Notes under the pieces: generated by a model
What the model saw: only the letters and a program-made list of their open reading frames with translations
Told to the model about the DNA's origin: nothing
Databases searched by the model: none
Made by a program: the position numbers and the translations under genes
Assembly (NCBI GenBank): GCA_026400735.1
Contig: JAPLOL010000138.1
Location: forward strand, 62,001 to 126,000
Direction of reading: 5' to 3'
DNA length: 64,000 nucleotides
DNA from: Alphaproteobacteria bacterium
GTDB taxonomy: Bacteria > Pseudomonadota > Alphaproteobacteria > Caulobacterales > Aquidulcibacteraceae
In this document: piece after piece, positions 55,437 through 61,676 of the stretch
How positions within the stretch are numbered: position 1 is the stretch's first letter
Layout of the letters: every line of letters begins with the position of its first letter

Positions 55437-55792
55437 GTGCTGATCACACTCGCGTGGCTGGCGCTGGTGCTCGTGCACGCGCCGCCCGCGCTGGCGACAT
55501 TCTCTCCCGCATTGCGCCGGCGCATGTACGGCGTCGACGCGGACTTACAGCTGAACGTGATCCTCACGCATCGCGGCGTCTTGTTTCTCGCTGTCGCAAT
55601 CGTCTGTGGCTACGCTGCGTTCGCACCGGAGGCTCGGCAAGCGGCGAGCATCGTTGCGGTGATCAGCGTCGTCGGTTCTTGCTGGTCTACGCCAGCGCGC
55701 GATTTCCGAAAGGTCCGCTGCGTCCCATCGCGCTGACGGATGCGATCGCGCTGATTCCTTTAGCCTGTGTCGTCGTGGGCGCTTGGGCCTGA
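55437..55792 (+). pseudogene. Small membrane protein broken by a 1-base deletion
   Basis: A GTG at 55437 begins VLITLAWLALVLVHAPPALA, then RRMYGVDADLQLNVILTHRG and a membrane segment VLFLAVAIVCGYAAFAPEA up to IVAVISVVG near 55676. From there the -1 frame continues sensibly (FLLVYASARFPKGPLRPIAL, then TDAIALIPLACVVVGAWA) to a stop at 55792. One lost base near 55676 would explain this; the repaired protein has about 118 residues and three or four membrane segments. Family not recognised. It could be cotranscribed with the methyltransferase gene. Confidence 0.5.
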
Positions 55793-55867
55793 ACACACGC
55801 CGTTGTGAGGCGACAAGTCCCTCGCGCTCGACTCAATGTAATGAAGCGGCGTGGCGTGGGGGCGAGC

Positions 55868-56251
55868 ATGATAAGGGAATTGGCGGCGATGGCCGCGTTG
55901 TTGGCGCTCTGCGCGTGCGCGAGCTTTTCAACTGACCCTGAGGTCGCGAACGCTCGTGTGCGACAGCTCTGCTACGTGCGGGACGCCAGCTGGGTGCAAA
56001 TTCAAGCACCGGAAAACGCGCAAGCGTATCGCGAGGCTTGGACGCTCGGGGCGGAGGGGCGAGCGTATGTCACGCCGCGCTGGCCCGAAGATGAGTTTTG
56101 GTTTCGCAATGCATCCGGTCAGACCAAGCTTTGCACCGGCAATCCATTTTACCACGAAGAACGCTGCGGGGCGGGCACGACGGTTGATTTTACCGAAGGC
56201 GCCGACGGCATCGTGGCATCGAACTATGACGAACCGGTCTGCCTGACCTAA
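55868..56251 (+). CDS. Small lipoprotein of unknown function
   Basis: 127 residues from the ATG at 55868 (an ATG at 55841 is in frame). A lipobox signal (MIRELAAMAALLALCACASF) precedes a small domain with four Cys (RQLCYVRD, TKLCTGNP, EERCGAGT and the C-terminal PVCLT), probably two disulfides. No family recognised. It overlaps the end of the convergent YdcZ-like gene by 4 bp. Confidence 0.6.
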   Translation: MIRELAAMAALLALCACASFSTDPEVANARVRQLCYVRDASWVQIQAPENAQAYREAWTLGAEGRAYVTPRWPEDEFWFRNASGQTKLCTGNPFYHEERCGAGTTVDFTEGADGIVASNYDEPVCLT

Positions 56252-56727
56252 GCCTGCGGTCGCGCGTTGTTCGCTGCGATCTGCGCAATCGCGATGCCGA
56301 CTGCCATGATAACCAAGCCTGAGGCGCGCAACAGGTCGATTGGCTTTTGCGGCGCGCCGAACAGGCCGAAGTGATCGATCAGAGCCGACGAGATGATCTG
56401 CCCGGCCAGTACGAACATCACCGCGTTGCCGATGCCAAACCGCGGCCCGACCCAGGTGATCGACAGCAGATAGAACGCAAAGCCCGCCCCTGCGAGGAGT
56501 TGCGCGGGCTTGGCTTGCTGAAGCGCTTCCCATGAAATGTTGGCGCCGCCGTTTAGAAGCGCGAACGCGAGGGTGAGTGCAAAGCCGCCGCCAGAAACAA
56601 TCGCCGCCGCCATCCACGGGCTGTCGATCGTGCGCCCAAGCCCGCCTGACAGCGCCGCCATGATCGGAATGAGAATGCCGCCGACGGTCGATAGTGCGAT
56701 GTAGAAAGCGAGCGACGGCGTGTTCAT
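56248..56727 (-). CDS. YdcZ/DUF606 family DMT transporter
   Basis: A 159-residue protein with five membrane segments (the half-size DMT type): YIALSTVGGILIPIMAALSG, then LLAGAGFAFYLLSITWVGPR and LAGQIISSALIDHFGLFGAP, the last being diagnostic for the DUF606 family. Such small proteins work as dimers; the cargo is unknown. Its ATG overlaps the stop of the tautomerase gene by 4 bp. Confidence 0.85.
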   Translation of the reverse strand: MNTPSLAFYIALSTVGGILIPIMAALSGGLGRTIDSPWMAAAIVSGGGFALTLAFALLNGGANISWEALQQAKPAQLLAGAGFAFYLLSITWVGPRFGIGNAVMFVLAGQIISSALIDHFGLFGAPQKPIDLLRASGLVIMAVGIAIAQIAANNARPQA

Positions 56728-56930
56728 CGCGGCGCCTTGGCGTTGCGCGCGGTGACGGTTTCACCGCCGATGCCCCAATTGTCGGTCTCGACTTCTTCCA
56801 CGATGACCACGGTCGTCGCCGGATTCTTGTTCAACACGCGCTGTAGCAATTCCGTCGCGCCTTTGATCAGCTCCGCCTTTTGCTCAGCTGTCGCGCCGGT
56901 CTTGGTGATCTTGATGTTCACGTAGGGCAT
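56724..56930 (-). CDS. 4-oxalocrotonate tautomerase family protein
   Basis: A 68-residue tautomerase-fold protein. After the initiator Met is removed, Pro1 (MPYVNIKITKTGATAEQKAE) is the catalytic base; ELLQRVLNKNPATTVVIVEE and the C-terminal DNWGIGGETV fit the family. It isomerises enol/keto acids; the physiological substrate is not predictable. It starts 1 bp after the DUF2277 gene and overlaps the YdcZ-like gene, within a leftward chain of five tightly packed genes. Confidence 0.85.
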   Translation of the reverse strand: MPYVNIKITKTGATAEQKAELIKGATELLQRVLNKNPATTVVIVEEVETDNWGIGGETVTARNAKAPR

Positions 56931-56931
56931 C

Positions 56932-57213
56932 TCACGCCTCCGCTGGCTTGCCGAAGCGTTCGGCGTTGCGCGCCTTAGCTTTTGACGCTTCCACTTCTCG
57001 ATCCTTCGCCGGCGCGTTTGTTTCGAGCGAAGTTAGCAACCGCTTTGCCGCGTCGAAGACTTCATCAACGGCAGCGTTAAACGCTTCTTCGTTCGTCTTC
57101 GATGGCGCGTTGTAACCCGAGAGCTTGCGCACAAATTGGAGTGACGCGTCGCGGATTTCCTTGTCCGTCGCCGGCGGGTCGAAATTAAACAGCGTCTTGA
57201 TGTTTCGGCACAT
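56932..57213 (-). CDS. DUF2277 family protein
   Basis: 93 residues from the ATG at 57213. The sequence MCRNIKTLFNFDPPATDKEI and LQFVRKLSGYNAPSKTNEEA is the conserved core of DUF2277, a small cytoplasmic family of unknown function. The open frame extends 5 codons further upstream and overlaps the aldo-keto reductase stop; the family normally begins MCRN, so I use that. Confidence 0.85.
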   Translation of the reverse strand: MCRNIKTLFNFDPPATDKEIRDASLQFVRKLSGYNAPSKTNEEAFNAAVDEVFDAAKRLLTSLETNAPAKDREVEASKAKARNAERFGKPAEA

Positions 57214-57224
57214 GGGTCTCGGCC

Positions 57225-58208
57225 TCAAACAAATCCAGCGACAGGGTGAGGGACGTAGGGCTCTTCTAGGCGCTTCACTTCGTCGGCGCTCAGTGTGATG
57301 TCGATCGCGGCGATCGCGTCCTCGAGCTGCTCAGGTTTCGTCGCGCCAACGATCGGCGCCGTCACGCCAGGCTTTGCGAAATGCCAAGCGAGCGCCACTT
57401 GGCCGCGAGACACGCCGCGCTCGGCCGCAACTTCGCCAACACGTTCAATCACCACGCGATCCGCTTCCACGGTCTTGCGATAGAGATAAGTCCCAAACTT
57501 ATCGGTCTCGCTGCGCTCGGTCTTCTCATCGGCCGCACGCGCCAGTCGTCCCCGCGCCAAGGGCGACCACGGAATAACGCCAATGCCTTGATCGCGGCAA
57601 AGCGGCAGCATCTCGCGCTCTTCCTCGCGATAGAGCAAATTCAAATGGTTTTGCATTGACACAAACCGCGACCACCCGTTCGCGCTCTGCAGCGCCAACG
57701 CCTGCATGAACTGCCACGCATACATCGAAGAAGCGCCGATATAACGCGCCTTGCCGCTCTTCACGACATCATGCAGTGCTTCAAGCGTTTCCTCGATGGG
57801 CGTTTCCGGATCGAGGCGATGGATCTGATAGAGATCGACATAGTCAGTCCCGAGCCGCTTTAAGCTCAAATCAATCTCGCCAAGAATAGCTTTGCGCGAA
57901 AGGCCTTTGCCGTTCGGATCGCCCGGTCGCATCTCGCCGTGGACCTTCGTCGCGATCACGACTTCATCGCGCTTGGCGTATTTCTTCACCGCGCGGCCAA
58001 GAAATTCCTCGCTAGTGCCGAATGAATAGACGTTGGCCGTATCGTAGAAATTGATCCCGGATTCGAAAGCGCGCTTATAAAACGGTTGTGACGCTTCTTC
58101 GCTCAACGCCCAAGGATGGGCGCCGCCGGCGCCGTTCGCGTACGCCATCGTACCAAGGCAGATACGCGAGACCTTAAGGCCGGTCTTGCCGAGGTTGACG
58201 TATTTCAT
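57225..58208 (-). CDS. Aldo-keto reductase
   Basis: A 327-residue NADPH-dependent TIM-barrel oxidoreductase of the YajO/AKR family. Catalytic residues are seen in FYDTANVYSFGTSEEFLGRA (Asp, Tyr), VVIATKVHGEM (Lys) and LYQIHRLDPETPIEETLEAL (His); the cofactor tail is VGATKPEQLEDAIAA. Substrate unknown. It overlaps the ABC ATPase gene by 4 bp and precedes the DUF2277 gene. Confidence 0.93.
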   Translation of the reverse strand: MKYVNLGKTGLKVSRICLGTMAYANGAGGAHPWALSEEASQPFYKRAFESGINFYDTANVYSFGTSEEFLGRAVKKYAKRDEVVIATKVHGEMRPGDPNGKGLSRKAILGEIDLSLKRLGTDYVDLYQIHRLDPETPIEETLEALHDVVKSGKARYIGASSMYAWQFMQALALQSANGWSRFVSMQNHLNLLYREEEREMLPLCRDQGIGVIPWSPLARGRLARAADEKTERSETDKFGTYLYRKTVEADRVVIERVGEVAAERGVSRGQVALAWHFAKPGVTAPIVGATKPEQLEDAIAAIDITLSADEVKRLEEPYVPHPVAGFV

Positions 58209-59149
58209 GCCGTCAGCTCCACGAACACATCTTCCAAGTCAGGCTCTTGGATCGAGAGATCCTTGATCGCCACGCCCGCCGCGCGCACGCGATCGAGCAT
58301 CTCCTCGACCGAATGTTCGCTGGTCTTGTAGGTGAGGGCGAAGGCGCCGGTGTTCTTCATGGCGAACGTCACGTCTTCGAAACCTTTGAGCGGCGGCGTG
58401 ACGGGTGATTGCGGCGTTACAACCAGTGTTTTTTGGTCAAGTCGCGAGATGAGCTTCGAGGTTGGCTCGCACGCGATGACATTGCCGTGGTTGATGATGG
58501 CGATCGTATCGCAGAGCTCTTGCGCTTCTTCGAGATAGTGCGTGGTCAGCACGATTGTCACGCCGCTTGCGTGCAGCGAGCGCACATAGTCCCAAAGCTG
58601 GCGCCGCAGTTCGACGTCGACACCAGCCGTAGGTTCATCCAGCACCAGCACAGGCGGCCCGTGCACCATCGCCTTCGCAACGAGCAGCCGCCGCTTCATG
58701 CCGCCAGATAGCGTCCGCGCATACGCGTCGCGTTTATCCCAAAGACCAACAGCGCGTAGAATCTCTTCTGTGCGCCGCTCCCCCTTCTTCACGCCGTAAT
58801 AGCCAGCCTGAATCTCCAACGCTTCGGCGGGGGAGAAGAACGGGTCCATGTTCAATTCTTGCGGCACGATCCCAATCGCGCCGCGCGCGTTCATCGGATC
58901 GGCGTCGATATCGTGGCCCCAAATCGAAGCGGTCCCGCCGCTCTTCACGACGAGACCGCCCAGAATGTTGATGAAGGTCGATTTGCCGGCGCCGTTCGGC
59001 CCAAGCAGGCCGAAGAACGAGCCACGCGGGATTGCCAGATCGATGGCCTTCAGTGCGTGGACCGCCGCGCCCTTACCTTGGGCGCGATAGGTTTTATCGA
59101 GGCCGCGCGCTTCGATGGCGAACTCGGGCGGCGTTTGTGATGTTGGCAT
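58205..59149 (-). CDS. ABC transporter ATP-binding protein (DrrA/CcmA-like)
   Basis: A 314-residue ATPase. Walker A is GLLGPNGAGKSTF, the signature TLSGGMKRRLLVAKA, Walker B VLVLDEPTAGVD and the switch His is in LTTHYLEEAQEL. The C-terminal 70 residues (VTPQSPVTPPLKGFEDVTFA onward) are the extension of drug/lipid exporters of the ABC-2 type. The permease that should partner it is not adjacent: the gene is followed by an aldo-keto reductase and the flanking upstream gene is on the other strand. Confidence 0.92.
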   Translation of the reverse strand: MPTSQTPPEFAIEARGLDKTYRAQGKGAAVHALKAIDLAIPRGSFFGLLGPNGAGKSTFINILGGLVVKSGGTASIWGHDIDADPMNARGAIGIVPQELNMDPFFSPAEALEIQAGYYGVKKGERRTEEILRAVGLWDKRDAYARTLSGGMKRRLLVAKAMVHGPPVLVLDEPTAGVDVELRRQLWDYVRSLHASGVTIVLTTHYLEEAQELCDTIAIINHGNVIACEPTSKLISRLDQKTLVVTPQSPVTPPLKGFEDVTFAMKNTGAFALTYKTSEHSVEEMLDRVRAAGVAIKDLSIQEPDLEDVFVELTA

Positions 59150-59241
59150 GGAATACCTGGGGTGTCCCGCATTGCGCGGACACGCGATGCGCTTTAGTTA
59201 CGAGCGCGCTTTATCCGCTTCAACCCAGGCCGCGACCAGAA

Positions 59242-59475
59242 ATGTCGAAACTTCACGACAATCCGAGAACCGACGCTTCGACCCCGGGCGATCCCGACGC
59301 GATTCCGGCGCCCGAAGTGATTGAAGTGACGTCGCGCCGCGTGAAGTGCGATGGCGGCGGTGGCGCGCTCGGGCACCCGGTCGTGTTCTACGACATGGGC
59401 GAAGAGAGCTTCGTCGAATGCGGTTATTGCGACCGCCGCTTCGTGCTGGCTCACGGCGCCGGCGACGATCACTGA
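59242..59475 (+). CDS. CHCC-type zinc-finger protein (NDUFS6-like)
   Basis: 77 residues from the ATG at 59242. The C-terminal half has VKCDGGGGALGHPVVFYDMG and VECGYCDRRFVL, a Cys-x8-His-x14-Cys-x2-Cys zinc site of the zf-CHCC family that includes mitochondrial complex I subunit NDUFS6. Alphaproteobacterial homologues are thought to be the ancestors of that subunit. The N-terminal 30 residues are low in structure. The next gene starts 5 bp downstream. Confidence 0.85.
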   Translation: MSKLHDNPRTDASTPGDPDAIPAPEVIEVTSRRVKCDGGGGALGHPVVFYDMGEESFVECGYCDRRFVLAHGAGDDH

Positions 59476-59480
59476 GCTAG

Positions 59481-59804
59481 ATGAGCGGCGAGAGCTCTCC
59501 GCCCATCCTCAAATACGTGCTGCTTTTCGTTGCGCTCGCTGCGTGGCTGATCAGCGTCGCAATCTTCGTAATGCTGTCGCCGCTGGTTTTTACTCTGCCG
59601 TCGCTGGGACTAGCCCTTGTAATGCTTGGTTGGCTGGCGGCTAACCTCTACGCGGCAGACCTGATGATTAAAGTAGTGGTCGCGAAAGGGTCTGCGCGCG
59701 TCGCACGAGACCGGTCCATTGCCGCTGCTGTTCTTAGTATGCTGGCGGCAGGTTTTGCGTTGTTCTTGCTGTGGGGTCTGTTGTCGTTCGCCACGGCGTT
59801 TTAG
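59481..59804 (+). CDS. Small membrane protein of unknown function
   Basis: A 107-residue protein with three membrane segments (VLLFVALAAWLISVAIFVML, SLGLALVMLGWLAANLYAAD and AVLSMLAAGFALFLLWGLLS). No family recognised. It follows the zinc-finger gene by 5 bp and ends in a 4-bp overlap with the convergent VOC gene. Confidence 0.6.
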   Translation: MSGESSPPILKYVLLFVALAAWLISVAIFVMLSPLVFTLPSLGLALVMLGWLAANLYAADLMIKVVVAKGSARVARDRSIAAAVLSMLAAGFALFLLWGLLSFATAF

Positions 59805-60175
59805 TGCATAGCGCCGACGACGATCTCGATCTTGTTGCCATCGGGATCGAGCACGACCGCGCCGTAATAATCTGGCCCAATATCCAAATGTAGCCCTGCC
59901 GCGCGCACCGTCGTCGCGCCATGCTCGAGCGCAGCGAGATAGGCTTCGTCCACTTCTTGCTCTGACGTTGCGCGGAACGCGATGTGCGCACCGAGCCCGG
60001 CAATGCGATCGCCGTTGGTCGGATAGAGCCAGAACAAGCGCGTGCCATCGCGGCCATACGCGAGCTCGTTTTCTTTCGACCACGTCTTCGAATGGCCGAG
60101 CGGCGCGAACAGCGCATCATAGAATTGCGCCGCCGCTTCGAGATCGCGCACGCCAAGCGAGAGATGGTCGAACAT
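59801..60175 (-). CDS. VOC family (glyoxalase/dioxygenase fold) protein
   Basis: 124 residues from the ATG at 60175 (GGAGGA upstream); the open frame reaches further but without fold sequence. The vicinal-oxygen-chelate fold is shown by MFDHLSLGVRDLEAAAQFYD with the metal His4, and YYGAVVLDPDGNKIEIVVG with the C-terminal Glu. Substrate unknown; family members include glyoxalases and fosfomycin/bleomycin resistance proteins. Confidence 0.85.
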   Translation of the reverse strand: MFDHLSLGVRDLEAAAQFYDALFAPLGHSKTWSKENELAYGRDGTRLFWLYPTNGDRIAGLGAHIAFRATSEQEVDEAYLAALEHGATTVRAAGLHLDIGPDYYGAVVLDPDGNKIEIVVGAMH

Positions 60176-60314
60176 AGAATCCTCCGAACCCGAATAGATT
60201 GGAGTGCTTCGCGGCTCACGCAACCATGCATGAAAAAGAAAAGGTGGAAGTCCGAAAACAGCGAGGTGGAAATGTGGATCGTGCTATAACGCAATGATCG
60301 AGGAGAGATGCGCT

Positions 60315-61115
60315 ATGTCCGCAGAAACCGCCGCAACATTCCACAAGCTGCATGAAAGTTTGTTGATCCTCCCGAACGCGTGGGACGCAGCCTCAGCGCG
60401 CATCGTGCAAGATGCCGGCGCGAAAGCCATCGCCACATCAAGCGCTGCAGTTGCATGGGCGCAGGGCTATGCGGACGGGCACCATTTCCCCGTCGCCAAC
60501 CTGATCGCCGTCGTCGAAGCCGTCGCGCGCGCCGTCACCGTGCCGATCACGTGCGACGCCGAAGGCGGCTATTCGGACGATCCGAAGGAGGCGGCAGAGA
60601 ATGTCGCAACGCTAATCGACGCCGGCGCTGTCGGCATCAATCTCGAAGACGGCAAGCAGCCGCACGAATTGCACCTGAAAAAGATCGAAGCCATTCGCGC
60701 GGTTGCCGAGAAGAAGGGCGTCAATCTCTACATCAACGCGCGCACCGACGTACTCCTGAAGGCGCTCGTGCCACCGGAACAAGCCATCGAAGAAACACTC
60801 CGCCGCGCCGCCGCCATCGAGCGGGCAGGCGGCAGCGGCTTGTTCGTGCCGGGCATCGCAAATCCCGCGCAGATCACTGCTGTTGTCGAAGGCACTAAGC
60901 TGCCGCTCAACATCATGGCGCGTCCCGAAGCGCCGGATGCTACGCACTTGCGCGCACTCGGCGTTCGCCGCCTAAGCGCCGCGACCGGTCTCTTTAACAT
61001 CGCCATGGCTGCCGCCCGCGAAGCCGCGGAAGATTTCCTCCGCGACGGTGATTCCGATGCTCTGTGGCAACGCCGCGGCAGTCCGCCCGATTACAACAAG
61101 CTCTTTGCCGGATAG
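60315..61115 (+). CDS. Isocitrate lyase / PEP mutase family enzyme
   Basis: 266 residues from the ATG at 60315, set by GGAGAG at 60302-60307 (an upstream ATG at 60294 is in frame). The TIM-barrel core has ILPNAWDAASARIVQDAGAK, TSSAAVAWAQGYADGHHFP, the metal-binding VTCDAEGGYSD and GVNLYINARTDVLL. It lacks the KKCGH active-site loop of true isocitrate lyase, so oxaloacetate decarboxylase, methylisocitrate-lyase-like or PEP-mutase-like chemistry are possible; this short subgroup is mostly uncharacterised. Confidence 0.88.
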   Translation: MSAETAATFHKLHESLLILPNAWDAASARIVQDAGAKAIATSSAAVAWAQGYADGHHFPVANLIAVVEAVARAVTVPITCDAEGGYSDDPKEAAENVATLIDAGAVGINLEDGKQPHELHLKKIEAIRAVAEKKGVNLYINARTDVLLKALVPPEQAIEETLRRAAAIERAGGSGLFVPGIANPAQITAVVEGTKLPLNIMARPEAPDATHLRALGVRRLSAATGLFNIAMAAAREAAEDFLRDGDSDALWQRRGSPPDYNKLFAG

Positions 61116-61124
61116 AGTTTTTGC

Positions 61125-61640
61125 ATGATCAAGGCGATCGTCACCACAATTGGCGCTATCGCTTTGATTGCTGCGGGCGTGGTGTTGGGGCTTTGGCTTC
61201 AGGCTCGGCCATTGCTTGATGCGGCGCACGCCTCCTACGACGCACTTCCGGCGGAGCAGCGATGCGACGGCGCAGTTCTCATGCCACACGGCTATCCGCG
61301 CGCAATCGAGAATGAAGGCGTGTCTAGCGCCGAGCATTCGGTCTATCGCGCGGCGCACGACGCGGCAGGATTGAACGAGCCGAGCTTTTCTTTCGACGGC
61401 ATCTCTCGTTCCTTGGGCTGGCATATCTACCGACGCGCTTATCTGTCCGATTGCGAAGTCCGCGCAGCCAGTCTGCATGGGAGCACACTCGCGAACGCGC
61501 TGGACGTGCTGTATCCAGGGCGGTCCATAGATACCCTGAGCGAGAGCGAACTCGTGTGCGTGGGTCATGCCATGAGGACCACGCAGAGCAGATTTTGCGA
61601 GCGCCATTCGTCGTGCTGCGCCGCAACGGTCCAAGAATAG
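61125..61640 (+). CDS. Single-span membrane protein of unknown function
   Basis: A 171-residue protein with one N-terminal membrane segment (AIVTTIGAIALIAAGVVLGL) and a soluble domain with seven Cys (RCDGAVLM, SDCEVRA, LVCVGHA, RFCERHSSCCA). The high Cys content suggests disulfides in the periplasm. No family recognised. It starts 9 bp after the PEP-mutase-family gene. Confidence 0.55.
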   Translation: MIKAIVTTIGAIALIAAGVVLGLWLQARPLLDAAHASYDALPAEQRCDGAVLMPHGYPRAIENEGVSSAEHSVYRAAHDAAGLNEPSFSFDGISRSLGWHIYRRAYLSDCEVRAASLHGSTLANALDVLYPGRSIDTLSESELVCVGHAMRTTQSRFCERHSSCCAATVQE

Positions 61641-61676
61641 GGCTGACCTAATCGCGCGGAGCGCCTAAATAGGCGC

